64,000 nt of DNA from JACKBC01 sp041391125 (GCA_041391125.1 JAWKON010000044.1:10278-74277), one strand, 5' to 3'; shown: positions 18,782 through 27,984, counted from the stretch's first letter. Numbers and translations: made by a program. Notes: generated by a model from the letters alone, not told the origin.

Positions 18782-19137
18782 ACGCGAGCAAGCGGAGCAA
18801 ACGCGATTGTGGTACAAAACGGAGTTCGTCCATGCAGACGTGGATTGACGGCAGCTTATATCCAGATATCGACCCGCCTGATGAAATTGTCACTTTTGAA
18901 GAGCAGATCGACTTCATCGCGCGACTGTGTGCGGCATGGGATTTCGGCATTCTACCGGAGCCAGAGACGATTTATGAAATTCGTCGCCCGCACTGGCGCA
19001 AGGCAATTGACGAATGTCAATTGTTGACTTCCTCTGCTTATCATCTCGTCCGTGAATGGCACGGTTTGCCGGAATTGCCCTATTTGGGGCAGCGGTTGGC
19101 CTATATTCGCGATGATCCGAATTTGGAGTATATTTAA
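18782..19137. repeat. Direct duplication, copy 2 (356 bases)
   Basis: Near-identical to 14228-14584. The only length difference is one base (gagcaaacgcg here, gagcaaagcacg in copy 1). With this form the end of the AbiEii-like protein reads in one frame as REQAEQTRLWYKTEFVHADVD and a stop. Confidence 0.95.
18832..19137 (+). CDS. Unrecognised 101-residue protein (copy 2)
   Basis: The protein sequence is identical to the copy at 14279-14584; the stop is TAA instead of TAG. Here it is separated from its AbiEii-like partner, of which only the last codons remain, and joined to the truncated BTAD regulator. A hairpin terminator follows. If the arrangement is real, this is an orphan copy of the putative partner protein, without the nucleotidyltransferase. 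Confidence 0.75.
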   Translation: MQTWIDGSLYPDIDPPDEIVTFEEQIDFIARLCAAWDFGILPEPETIYEIRRPHWRKAIDECQLLTSSAYHLVREWHGLPELPYLGQRLAYIRDDPNLEYI

Positions 19138-19172
19138 TTCTCAGTTGAACCCCAATGCATACATCAATGTGA

Positions 19173-19215
19173 TGCAAAAAGGCCTGACATTTGTGAAATG
19201 CCAGGCCTTTTTGCA
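19173..19215. terminator. Bidirectional rho-independent terminator
   Basis: A hairpin with stem gcaaaaaggcctgacat paired to atgccaggcctttttgc, flanked by A and T runs on the two sides, lies between the end of the 101-residue gene and the end of the opposing GH4 gene. It can serve both directions. Confidence 0.85.
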
Positions 19216-19241
19216 ATTTGCATACAAACATTAACAAGCCA

Positions 19242-20804
19242 TTACGCCGGCTCTTTCGTCATCTTCCCTTTATCTGCCGCCGCCGCATTGGCGCGGGCCG
19301 CGGCCTTATCCTGGGCCAACTCCTCGACCGTCTTGGTGTGCAGACGGGCCGCGCCCTGCCAACCCTCGCGCAGCATGACGCGCGTTCCCTTGCGCTCGTG
19401 CTCAGCCAGCCGTTCGGCGGCGGCAGCAATCTCGTCTTCGGCGTAGTTGGGCAGCCATTGGGCTTGGGCCACCAGCATTTCGTCCACCATCTGCCATACC
19501 TCTTCGGGGTTGCAGACGGCGCCCACCAGCGGGTCGTGCAGCATGGCCTGCTTGAGCAGCTCCACGTCGCCATGCACGGCGGCTTCCATGGCCATCTCCT
19601 GCACGCGCACGCTGGCCGAACAGGTGGCGGCGCAGGCTAGCGGCAGGTCGCCCACCACGGGCATGTTGATGCCGTTTTTGTCCACGTAGCCCGGAATTTC
19701 GATGATGCAGCCGTCGGGCAGGTTGGTAATGTGGCCCTGGTTGGGAATGTTGAAGTGACCGCGATAGACGCGTCCGGTCTCCAGCGCTTCGATAATATAT
19801 GAGCCGTGTTCTTCGCTGCGCTTGTCGCCGCTGATTATCGGCGGATCTTGCTTGAGCCAGTTAGGGAAGTCGGTCGCGAACCAGTTGCGCCCCTCGGTGC
19901 AGACGCGCAGATAGCCGCCCGTTTCGCCATTGATCCAGCTCGACAGGTCGATCCAGTCGTTGATCTCATCGGCGCGCTTGCGATACCAGGGTACATATTC
20001 GCTGACGTGGCCGTTGGATTCGGTGGTGTAATAGCCAAAGCGGCGCAGCATATCGATGCGCACTTTTTCGGTTTCGCGATATTTGGGGTGCGCCTCGAAC
20101 ATTTCCAGCAAATAGGGCGTCATGTCCATGTTGCGCCACTGCACCTGAATATACCAGGTCTGGTGGTTGATGCCGGCGCAGATAATGTCCACATCGCGGC
20201 GGTGCAACGTCTCATCCTCGGCCAGCAGCCCTTCGTTTTTGGCCCACAGCTCAATGCAGCGCACAATCTGCCAGTGGCCGCCCTGTACACCGTGGCAGAG
20301 GCCAATGGTCGGCACGTCGCCATATTTGCTGCACGCCCACACGTTCATGGCCATGGGGTTGGAATAGTTGAGGAAGAGCGCGTGCGGCTTGGCTGCTTCG
20401 CGCATATCGTCGCAAATCGAGAGCAGCGCCGGAATGGTGCGCTGGCCATACATAATGCCGCCGGCGCAGAGCGTATCGCCCACGCACTGGTCAATGCCAT
20501 ATTTGAGCGGAATGTCAATGTCGGTCTGGAAGGCGGCCAAACCGCCCTGCCGGATGGTGCTGATCACGTAGTCGGCATCTGCAATGGATTCAGCCTGGTC
20601 CGTGTGGGTGGTCACAGTGGCGGGTAATTTGTTGGCTTCAATATCGCGTTGGGCCAATTGCGCCACCATGTTCAAGTTGTCGGGGTTGATATCCATGAAG
20701 GCGAAGTGGGTATCCGCCAATTCGGGTACGGCCAAAATGTCGTGCATGAGCTTGCGTGTAAAACCAATGGAGCCGGCGCCAATCATGGCGATTTTAATCG
20801 ACAT
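19242..20804 (-). CDS. Glycoside hydrolase family 4 (alpha-galactosidase/6-phospho-glycosidase type)
   Basis: GH4 enzymes cleave glycosides by an NAD- and metal-dependent redox mechanism. The N-terminus IAMIGAGSIGFTRKLMHDIL (residues 5-24) is the Rossmann start. NYSNPM at 146-151 and the metal-binding GLCHGVQ (Cys170, His171) are canonical, as is GINHQTW at 211-217. The closest style is the MelA-like alpha-galactosidase/galacturonidase branch. At 520 residues it is longer than the usual 430-480, because of an Ala/Lys-rich tail (VEELAQDKAAARANAAAADKGK). The gene start lies 11 bases inside the end of the upstream Rpn-like gene. No transporter is adjacent, so the substrate cannot be fixed. Confidence 0.9.
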   Translation of the reverse strand: MSIKIAMIGAGSIGFTRKLMHDILAVPELADTHFAFMDINPDNLNMVAQLAQRDIEANKLPATVTTHTDQAESIADADYVISTIRQGGLAAFQTDIDIPLKYGIDQCVGDTLCAGGIMYGQRTIPALLSICDDMREAAKPHALFLNYSNPMAMNVWACSKYGDVPTIGLCHGVQGGHWQIVRCIELWAKNEGLLAEDETLHRRDVDIICAGINHQTWYIQVQWRNMDMTPYLLEMFEAHPKYRETEKVRIDMLRRFGYYTTESNGHVSEYVPWYRKRADEINDWIDLSSWINGETGGYLRVCTEGRNWFATDFPNWLKQDPPIISGDKRSEEHGSYIIEALETGRVYRGHFNIPNQGHITNLPDGCIIEIPGYVDKNGINMPVVGDLPLACAATCSASVRVQEMAMEAAVHGDVELLKQAMLHDPLVGAVCNPEEVWQMVDEMLVAQAQWLPNYAEDEIAAAAERLAEHERKGTRVMLREGWQGAARLHTKTVEELAQDKAAARANAAAADKGKMTKEPA

Positions 20805-21846
20805 CGGAATTTCCTTTTTTAATGAGTTGGTTCATAAAGTACGTAAAATCGGCCAGCGTATCTGCGGTCACCGCTTGTCGCAGCAATAATCTGAGTTGTT
20901 CTAAATTGTCCAGCTTGGCAATCTGTTCTCTCAATTCTGGCATGATATCCTCAAAGCGCACGTTCAGAATGTCGATGACGCTTCCACGCGCATTTTGCAA
21001 TGCGCCCTGTTCAACACCTTGTTCAATGCCCTGTTCAATGCCCTGTTCAATGCCCTGTTCAATGCCCTGTTCAATGCCTTCTTGTAACGCTAGCCGTTCA
21101 ATACTGGTTATATACCGCATATGTTCAGCCTCCTCATACGCATAAATATCCACATGAAACTGTTCTTCCAACTCTTTGGGCAGCCGCATAATCCAGTCAA
21201 TGAAACGAAACAATTCTAACACATCCGCCCGCTTATAGCCCCGCTGATAGAGCGCTTTAATCAGCTCGATTTTCCAGCGCAAACGGTCCTGCGGATTGCG
21301 ACGCGTCGCCTGTGTGCGCAGGTGCGCCATGACCACCACAGCAAACGGATTGTTATTGGCGTTTAATTCATCCCATTGCGGCTCATAATCTAGCAGCTTC
21401 ACAGCCGGAAAAGTCAAGCGCATGTCGCAACCCCAGCGGCCATAGCCGTATTCTTGGGGTTTCCAATCCGCCTGTTCATCCGCCAGCACAGCCAGGCTGA
21501 TCACCTCCCTCTGGTAGCGATCAAATAGGCGATAGTTATACGAAAACATGCGTCGCTCAAAGTCCTGTTCCTTCTGACTTTGCACCTCAATGTGAATCAG
21601 CAACCAGTTCTCTTCGCCGTCATGCAGCCACACCTTGACTAGCTTGTCGACAATGTGGCGCCCCGTTTCCGCCTCGCGCACAACCCGCTGAAGCTCTTTG
21701 TCCAGGAACTCAAAGCCGCGGCCCCAGTCAATATCGGCAAACGCTTCGGGGAAAAAGAAGGCCACGAACTCGGGAAAGTAACGGTCCAAAATGTCTTTCC
21801 ACGGGCTGTCGTAATCGTCAGATTGCTTAAACGTCAGGGAAAACAA
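20794..21846 (-). CDS. Rpn/transposase-like PD-(D/E)XK nuclease family protein
   Basis: The protein belongs to the Rpn/YhgA-like group of PD-(D/E)XK proteins. The core is visible as DKLVKVWLHDGEENWLLIHIEVQSQ (Asp67, Glu87-Val-Gln), followed by FERRMFSYNYRLFDRY. Members make recombination-promoting nucleases, and many Chloroflexota and cyanobacteria carry numerous copies. Near residues 256-280 it has six repeats of the tetrapeptide GIEQ/GVEQ, encoded by 12-base units that can expand or shrink without losing the frame. It overlaps the DUF4058 gene upstream by 20 bases and the GH4 gene downstream by 11. The start ATG is within the DUF4058 3' end. Confidence 0.8.
   Translation of the reverse strand: MFSLTFKQSDDYDSPWKDILDRYFPEFVAFFFPEAFADIDWGRGFEFLDKELQRVVREAETGRHIVDKLVKVWLHDGEENWLLIHIEVQSQKEQDFERRMFSYNYRLFDRYQREVISLAVLADEQADWKPQEYGYGRWGCDMRLTFPAVKLLDYEPQWDELNANNNPFAVVVMAHLRTQATRRNPQDRLRWKIELIKALYQRGYKRADVLELFRFIDWIMRLPKELEEQFHVDIYAYEEAEHMRYITSIERLALQEGIEQGIEQGIEQGIEQGIEQGVEQGALQNARGSVIDILNVRFEDIMPELREQIAKLDNLEQLRLLLRQAVTADTLADFTYFMNQLIKKGNSDVD
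21007..21081. repeat. 12-base tandem repeat inside the Rpn-like gene
   Basis: Units of ctgttcaatgcc (plus strand) recur six times, with a variant unit at each end. Each encodes Gly-Ile/Val-Glu-Gln on the minus strand. Changes in copy number would alter the protein in steps of four residues without a frameshift. Confidence 0.9.
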
Positions 21847-22591
21847 GGCTCTTCATCCATTGTGCATCCGCATCGGAAAGAGGCGGGACCGCCGGCAATG
21901 CATAATCCAGCCGCAGATCAAAACGGGCGCGGCTGTAAAGCTCGTGCAGCACCGTGTTGACGTCCACCAACGGCTCGGGTTCGTGGGGCTGCAACGGCAG
22001 CGGAAATTGGGGGATCGGCTGGCGCAGGCTAAAGGCATACAGCTGCGCCTTGGGTCGCTGATGGCCGCGGCTGATCAAGATGCGGTAATCACTGTCAATG
22101 GTGCGCTTGAATACGGGCATGGGCTCACCATCGCGCAACAGATCGATTTCCACCAAATTGGTACGCGTTGAAAGCACTTGACCCCGCTTTTGCAAATATT
22201 GCTCCCTGCCCTCTTTACTCACTTTGTTAGTGGGCGAGAGCACCTCTATCAGCGTGACCAGCTTGCCGCTCTTCACTTCATGGATCTCCAAATAATCTTC
22301 ACCCAGTTCGTCCGTCATCGGCACATCCACCATGATCACGCCATTATGCGCGGGCGCAGTGAGTGTCGCTACGGATGTCCGCTCGGTCACCACAGAAAGG
22401 TCGGGACGGCCAATAAATGCGATATCATCTGGCTTGAGAATATAGGCGCGCCGCTCTAGCGCTACGTAGTAGTCTGGCGCGACTCTTGGGGAAATTGCAT
22501 CGGCCAATGCTGCAATCAACCTATTATGGACGTCGGTCCACAAAGAGGGATGTTCAAGATAGGGGTCCATGCCCGGAAAAGGTGTTTTCAT
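21827..22591 (-). CDS. DUF4058 family protein
   Basis: The start MKTPFPGMDPYLEHPSLWTDVHNRL is diagnostic of DUF4058, a family common in Chloroflexota, cyanobacteria and planctomycetes with no known function. Further conserved parts are RRAYILKPDDIAFIGRPD, EIHEVKSGKLVTLIEVLSPTNK and GREQYLQKRGQVLSTRTNLVEIDLLRDG, which look like a restriction-endonuclease-type fold (D...E.LSPTNK). I chose the ATG at 22591 because the consensus begins there and a promoter lies just before it; a longer frame opens at 22627. It precedes and overlaps the Rpn-like gene, so two nuclease-fold proteins form a small operon. Confidence 0.85.
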   Translation of the reverse strand: MKTPFPGMDPYLEHPSLWTDVHNRLIAALADAISPRVAPDYYVALERRAYILKPDDIAFIGRPDLSVVTERTSVATLTAPAHNGVIMVDVPMTDELGEDYLEIHEVKSGKLVTLIEVLSPTNKVSKEGREQYLQKRGQVLSTRTNLVEIDLLRDGEPMPVFKRTIDSDYRILISRGHQRPKAQLYAFSLRQPIPQFPLPLQPHEPEPLVDVNTVLHELYSRARFDLRLDYALPAVPPLSDADAQWMKSLVFPDV

Positions 22592-22597
22592 GGTCAA

Positions 22598-22627
22598 ATT
22601 GTACTCGCTTTCGCCCGCCGCTGTCAA
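22598..22627 (-). promoter_or_regulatory. Promoter of the DUF4058 gene, predicting a leaderless mRNA
   Basis: On the minus strand a perfect TTGACA (22627-22622), an 18-base spacer and TACAAT (22603-22598) precede the ATG at 22591 by only six bases. The mRNA should start at about the ATG. Confidence 0.7.
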
Positions 22628-22638
22628 TCTGATTTCGA

Positions 22639-23986
22639 TTATGCAAACGAGCCGTGTTTACCCAATATAGCATCCGCCATGCGCGCTGCTCGACTCACTG
22701 CCCGCACATCATGCACGCGCAAAATAGCGGCGCCGCGCGCAATGGCCATGATGCAAGTCGCAATGGTTCCCTCGACTCGCTCGGTGGCTTCCAGCCCCCC
22801 CAGTACTTTGCCAATAAAGCTTTTGCGCGAGGGGCCAAAGAGGATTGGCAACCCCGCCACATCCAATCGATCCAGTTCGCGAATCAACTGTAAATGCTGA
22901 TCGACCGTCTTGCCAAAGCCAATGCCCGGATCGGCGATCAGATTCCAGCGCGCCACGCCATGCGCCTGCGCCACGCCGATGCCTTGCTTCAACTCGGCGC
23001 TGATTTCGCCCAGCAGATCCGCGTATTCATAGGGCGGCGGCTGTGCGGCCAGGCGGCTTTCATAACCCGATGCCGAGCGCGCGCGATTATGCATAACCAC
23101 CAGCGGCACGCCCGCCTGGGCCGCCACAGCGGCCGCGCTCATCAAAGCGCAGCCCCCACACGTCGTTGATCGCGGCGCCGGCGCTGATTGCCTCCTCCGC
23201 CACCGCGGCCCGAAACGTATCCACCGAAATAGGCAGGTTCACCTGATCGTGAATGGCGGCAATGACCGGCAGCACGCGGTCCATTTCTTCGTCAACGGAA
23301 ACCAGTTCATGACCCGGCCGTGTGGATAGGCCGCCAATATCCAAACAGTGCGCACCATCGGCCGCCATCTGCTCCGCCTGCGCCACCGCCCGCATAACGG
23401 CATCCACGCCCGGTTGCCCCAAGCCATCACCCGAGAATGAATCGGGCGTCACGTTGATGATGCCCATAATGCAGGTAGGGCCGTCCCAGCGCCACACCCC
23501 TTGGCCAAAGGGCATAACGCGTGGCAACGGCGGCGCGCCCAACTGCGCATTCATCTCGCCCACGGAGCGCCCCGTTACCGGATGCTTCACTGCTGATGCA
23601 ATGTCGCACAGCGGCTGCAACACAAAATCACGCTCGGCCATCCGCGCGTGTGGAATCGTCAAGGGCGGCGTATCCACGTGCAGATCATCAAAGAAGAGGA
23701 TATCCAAATCAATCGAGCGCGGGCCATAGCGCACGGTCTTTTCTCTGCCCAACTTCGTCTCAATCTGTTTGAGCGCTGCCAACAGCTCCGATGGCCCTAA
23801 GCCCGTTTCCAATTCGCAGACCGCATTGAGAAACTCCGGCTGATCCACAACATAGGCCGGCGGCGTCTCATACAAAAACGATGTATCCCGCACCTGCCCA
23901 ATCTCACCAAGCGCCCTCAAAGCGTCGTGAATATTTCCCGCCCGGTCACCCAGGTTGCTGCCTAACGCAATGTATGTTGTGTGCAT
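22639..23986 (-). CDS. folKP: Fused HPPK-dihydropteroate synthase, FolK-FolP (one frameshift)
   Basis: The N-terminal 160 residues are 6-hydroxymethyl-dihydropterin pyrophosphokinase (YIALGSNLGDR, ETKLGREKTVRYGPRSIDLDILFFDD). The rest is dihydropteroate synthase, which joins the pterin to p-aminobenzoate in folate synthesis. DHPS motifs are IMGIINVTPDSFSGDG, DIGGLSTRPGHE, DPGIGFGK, GPSRKSFIG and RVHDVRA. The usual GGESTRPG reads GGLSTRPG, a change at a normally conserved Glu. The frame shifts near 23140, between AAINDVWGL and SAAAVAAQAGVPLVVMHN; as folate synthesis is normally essential, an indel error is likely. I chose the ATG at 23986, where HPPK homology begins; the upstream open stretch is repeat DNA. 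Confidence 0.9.
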
Positions 23987-24000
23987 ACTTTCTTTTCCTG

Positions 24001-24066
24001 ACAAGATGACAAGATGACCGGTGACTTCGACAGGCTCAGTCACCGGTCATCTTGTCATCCTGTCAC
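24001..24066. repeat. Inverted repeat before folKP (GATGACAA type with TTCGACAGGCTCAG loop)
   Basis: The arms atgacaagatgaccggtga and tcaccggtcatcttgtcat are perfect complements around cttcgacaggctcag, a motif also seen at 60290-60306. The arm unit matches the tandem array at 38905-39030. Confidence 0.8.
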
Positions 24067-24084
24067 CCTGTCATCTTATCCTCC

Positions 24085-25896
24085 CTAAACCGGATACGCC
24101 GTGCGCGGCAACACCTGATGCTGATGCAGCCGGGCGTAGAAACCACCCTGATTGAGCAGCGATTCGTGGTTGCCGTCCTCCACAATTTGGCCGCGCTCCA
24201 TGACCAGAATGCGGTCGGCGCGGCGCACCGTGCTCAGCCGGTGCGCGATGACCAGGCTGGTGCGCGTGCGCAAAATGCGCTCCAGCGCTTCCTGGATGTA
24301 GGCTTCGGTGGCGGTGTCGATGCTGCTGGTGGCCTCGTCCAGCACCAGCACGGCGTCGGGGTTGAGCGCCAGCGCACGGGCCAGCGAAAGCAACTGCCGC
24401 TGCCCCTGCGACAGATTGGCGCCGCCCGGCAGCACCTCAAAATCATAACCGCCGGGCAGCTCCTCAATAAAGCGCGCCGCATTGGAAAACTCGGCCGCCT
24501 GCTGCACAATTTCGTCGCTCACGTCGTCGCGATAGAGCCGGATGTTGTGGCGGATGGTGCCGGCCAGGCAGACCGGATCCTGCGGCACCACAGCCACGGC
24601 CCGCCGCAGATCGTCCAGGCTGAGCTGGCGCAGATCAATGCCGTCCAGCAGCACCTGGCCCTGCTGCGGATCGTAGTAGCGCGCCAGCAGGCTGACCAGG
24701 CTGGACTTGCCCGCCCCCGTGGCGCCCACAATGGCCACCGACTGGCCAGCCGGAATGCGCAGATCGATGCCGCGCAACACCGGACCATCGCCGCCATAGG
24801 CAAAATGGACGTCGCGAAACTCAATGGCGCCTTCTGCATTTTCCAGTCGCGTGGGCGACGGTGGGCTTTGCACTTTGGCCGTCGTGTTCAACATGCGGTG
24901 GATGCGCTCGGCCGCGCCCAGCGCAATTTGCACCGTATTATATTCCTGCGACAGACGCAGCACCGGCTGAAAGGCCCGGTCCGCATATTGGACAAAGGCA
25001 ATCAGCGTGCCCAGCGTGGCCCAACCGGCCAGCACGCCGGCGCCGCCGCCATAGAGCAGCAACCCCAGCCCCACCGCCGCCAATATTTCCTGGGCCGCCA
25101 AAAAGAGCGCGCTCTCGCGCCGCAACACAATCAGCGCCTCGCGATACCTGCCGTTGAAAATGTCAAATTCCTGAAAACTTTCGGCCTGGCGACCAAAGAG
25201 CTGCACCACCGTCATGCCGTGCAGATGTTCGTTGAGAAAGGCGCTAATGCGCGCCATAGCCGAGCGTTCGCCCACCGACGATTCGCGGATGCGGCGGCGG
25301 AAGTAACGCGTAATAAAGGCCAGCAGCGGAATCACCGCCAGCGCCAGCAGCGCCAGTTGCCAGTTGATGCTCACCATCACCACCACAATCACGATGAAAG
25401 TAACGCTCTCCACCAAAACCACCACGCTGCTGCTGGACATGACGGCGCTGAGCTGGTCGATGTCGCTGCTCAGGCGCGCCACCAGTTCGCCGGTGGGCGT
25501 ACTGGAGAGAAAGGCATAATCCAAATGCAAAATGTGGTCCAGCAATTTGGTGCGCAGATCGGCTAGGGCGCGCTGCCCAGCCTGCTGCAAAAACCAGGTG
25601 TAGGCAAAGGTAAAGGCAAAGAGCAGCAGCGCGGTCACGCCATAGAGAATGGCAATGCCCCACAGCCCGCCGGTTTCGCCCCGCGCAATGGGGCCATCGA
25701 TGGCGCGCTGCAATAAATAGGGCGGCACGGCATTGAGCCCGGCCACGCCCACCATGAGCACCAGCGCCACAACCAGCGGTCGCCAATAGGGACGTATCGA
25801 CAGCGCCAAAAGTTGGAGTAGCGCAGTGTCCTGGCTGGAGCGGTCCTCCTGCCCTTTGTCTGCCGTTTTGGTCTTTTGTTTAGGCGTCATCGTCAA
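24085..25896 (-). CDS. ABC transporter, fused membrane and ATPase domains
   Basis: This is a half-transporter of the exporter type. Six membrane helices occupy residues about 30-320 (for example RPLVVALVLMVGVAGLNAVPPYLLQ, then GLWGIAILYGVTALLLFAFTFAYTWFLQQ). The nucleotide-binding domain has Walker A VGATGAGKSSL, signature NLSQGQRQLLSLARAL and Walker B VLVLDEATSSIDTATE. At 603 residues it is complete. Its start overlaps the end of a second, similar gene by 17 bases, so the two half-transporters probably form a heterodimer. The second one has a perfect LSGGQ, while this one reads LSQGQ. Substrate unknown; drugs or lipids are typical. Confidence 0.92.
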   Translation of the reverse strand: MTMTPKQKTKTADKGQEDRSSQDTALLQLLALSIRPYWRPLVVALVLMVGVAGLNAVPPYLLQRAIDGPIARGETGGLWGIAILYGVTALLLFAFTFAYTWFLQQAGQRALADLRTKLLDHILHLDYAFLSSTPTGELVARLSSDIDQLSAVMSSSSVVVLVESVTFIVIVVVMVSINWQLALLALAVIPLLAFITRYFRRRIRESSVGERSAMARISAFLNEHLHGMTVVQLFGRQAESFQEFDIFNGRYREALIVLRRESALFLAAQEILAAVGLGLLLYGGGAGVLAGWATLGTLIAFVQYADRAFQPVLRLSQEYNTVQIALGAAERIHRMLNTTAKVQSPPSPTRLENAEGAIEFRDVHFAYGGDGPVLRGIDLRIPAGQSVAIVGATGAGKSSLVSLLARYYDPQQGQVLLDGIDLRQLSLDDLRRAVAVVPQDPVCLAGTIRHNIRLYRDDVSDEIVQQAAEFSNAARFIEELPGGYDFEVLPGGANLSQGQRQLLSLARALALNPDAVLVLDEATSSIDTATEAYIQEALERILRTRTSLVIAHRLSTVRRADRILVMERGQIVEDGNHESLLNQGGFYARLHQHQVLPRTAYPV

Positions 25897-27624
25897 TCAC
25901 CTCCTGAGCCTGCTCTTCCTCGCGGTTAAACATTTCGGCATAGCGACCGTTGAGCGCCAGCAGTTCAGCATGGTTGCCGCGCTCGACAATTTCGCCGTGA
26001 TCCAGCACAATGATCTGGTCGGCCTGCTGCACGGCGGCCATGCGTTGGCTCACAATAATACAGGTGCGCCGCTCGTGATCGCCCTGCAACTCGGCAATGA
26101 TTTCGGCCGAGGTTTGCGTGTCCACGCTGGCCAGCGCATCGTCCAGCAGCAGCACTTTGGGGTCGCGCACCAGCGCCCGCGCAATGGCGGTGCGCTGCCG
26201 CTGCCCGCCCGAAAGCGATGTGCCGCGCTCGCCCACCATGCTCTCCAGACCGTGGGGCAACTGGGGCAGATCTTTGGCCAGCCGCGCTTGCTCAATGGCC
26301 CGTTCGATCTGCGGCTGCGGCGTCTCCGGCACGCCCAGCGCAATGTTATCGCGCAGGGGCATACTAAAGAGCAGCGTCTCCTGCGGCACGTAAACCACCG
26401 TGCGTCGCAAAGTCTCGAGCTGCACATTGCGCAGGTCATGATTATCGATGGTGACTTGGCCCTCATCGGGGTCGTGAATGCGGCCCAGCAGGCTGATCAA
26501 CATGCTTTTGCCGGCGCCGGTCGGTCCCACAATGCCCACGGTTTCGCCGGGCGGTATCTCCAGATCAATATTGCGCAACACCCAGCGCTGCTGATCCGCC
26601 GACCAGACCCCCACATCTTCAAAGCGAATGTGGCCATGCAGTTTGGGTCGATGGCCGCATCGGCGTCGCTAATTTTGGGCCAGCGATGCAACACTTCGCC
26701 AATGCGTCCGGCAGCGGCACTGCCTTGCTGCAAACGTTCGAACGCGCCCGTAATCTGCTGCGCGCCATTGTTGAGCAGCCCCAGATAGACGATAAATTGC
26801 ACATACTCGCCCAGCGTCAGCCGGTTGCCAATGATCATCATGCCGCCCACCAGCACAATAACGGTGGAGGCCACCCGCACCATCAAGCTGGGGATGGGCG
26901 AAATGGTTGCTGGAGAGCAGCACAAAATGCAGCGTTCGCTCCACATAGCGCTGGTTGGTTTGGTGAAAGGCGGCCACAGTGGCGTCTTCCTGAGCATAGG
27001 CCAGCAACATGCGGCTGGCGTTGAGATGCTCCTGCACAAAGGCGGAAATTTTGGCCATCTCCTGCTGCACGCGCGTAAACGCCCTCCAGCACGCGGCCCA
27101 GCCGCAGTTGCAGCCCGGATGCTGATCACCAGCATCACCACTACTTGTGCCGGCCAGCGCCGGGCTGGTGCGCTTCATCAAGCCGCTGCCGATGAAGAGC
27201 AAAAAAAGCGCATGGATCGACATCTGAAAGCCGGCGCTGTAAAAAACGCCAGATGTAAATAAAGTCCGACGTGGCGCGAGAGCAGATCACTGGTGCCGTA
27301 GCGCTGGCGCGTTCTCATCAAAAGAGCAGCAGCCGCTGGAAGAGATCCCGGCTCATACTGGTGGCCCGCTTTAATGGACTGGTGATACGTATAGGTTACA
27401 GCGGCAGTGATCGCCACCACCAGCGACAGCCCGAATCAGCCCAACGGCATAGATGCCCAGCATCGCTAATTGCATTACCGTTGGTAAGCGCATCCACGCC
27501 CCAGCCCAGCAGCGTGGGGCTAAACGCGCTGGCCTCGGCTGATCAGCGCAAAGCGTACCCAACAGCAACATCCTGCGATAGGCGCGCATATAGGGAAGCA
27601 AAACTGGGAACCTTGATGCCGCAT
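25880..27624 (-). CDS. ABC transporter, fused membrane and ATPase domains, heavily frameshifted
   Basis: This is the partner of the preceding ABC exporter. The ATPase half is intact: LEIPPGETVGIVGPTGAGKSML, signature TSLSGGQRQRTAIARAL, Walker B VLLLDDALASVD. The membrane half is spread over all three frames. MRAYRRMLLLGTLCA lies near 27600, NAQFIVYLGLLNNGAQQITGAFERLQQG-type sequence near 26740, and MAKISAFVQEHLNASRMLLAYAQEDATVAAF near 27010. At least six indels occur between 26620 and 27620, while the adjoining 3' half has none. That abrupt change suggests a stretch of poor sequence, though decay of one half cannot be excluded. The start is probably the ATG at 27624. Confidence 0.75.
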
Positions 27625-27984
27625 GGAATTCCTCGAATTTAGACGGTGGTTACCGCCAACAAAAAATAGAACCCAGGGCAGCTCTGGGTTTGGGAACGTC
27701 TCTAATTGTCGCGCCATCGCGATGATTTGTCCAGAGCAAAATGGGTTGGTAACCGGTCAAGTAACATGTCGCGTAGCAAGCATCTTTTTGTGTAAGGCAG
27801 TTTTCCAAACCGCCATGATACGGGAGGCGAGGACGCTTCACTCGTCAACGAGAAACGGCGGGTAACGATATTCGCCCTACAAGACACGAAGCTTGCCATC
27901 CATCCTTAACCTGAACCAGTTCACGCACCACGCACCACGCTCCAAATTTCCACCATATAACACCCAATTCACACGGAGACCACC
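27625..27984. other. Intergenic region between divergent genes, mostly repeat
   Basis: The 360 bases between the divergent ABC and dehydrogenase genes hold a family A repeat core (27775-27940) and a ribosome site (acggag) just before the ATG at 27985. I see no gene in it. Confidence 0.6.
27775..27940 (-). repeat. Family A repeat, copy 3 (inverted relative to copy at 28983)
   Basis: Read on the minus strand, the stretch from 27940 gives gcgtggtgcgtggtgcgtga, then aactggttcagg, tgtagggcgaatatcgttac, ccgccgtttctcgttgacga and ggcggtttggaaaactgcc. The same order, with substitutions, is found on the plus strand at 28983-29130. The two copies face each other across the dehydrogenase gene. The left heptamer arm is missing here. 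Confidence 0.8.

Noticed and set aside
14228..19137. Composite transposon bounded by the 357-base repeats
   Set aside because: The repeat encodes part of a nucleotidyltransferase and its partner, not a transposase, and the segment between holds host-type genes.
13586..19137. A prophage or integrative element
   Set aside because: There is no integrase, portal, terminase, relaxase or other mobility gene, and the regulator and glycosidase neighbours look chromosomal.
24052..25566. A 504-residue open frame opposite the ABC exporter gene
   Set aside because: It is antisense to a well-conserved ABC transporter, and its His/Gln/Arg-rich content fits a shadow frame, not a protein.
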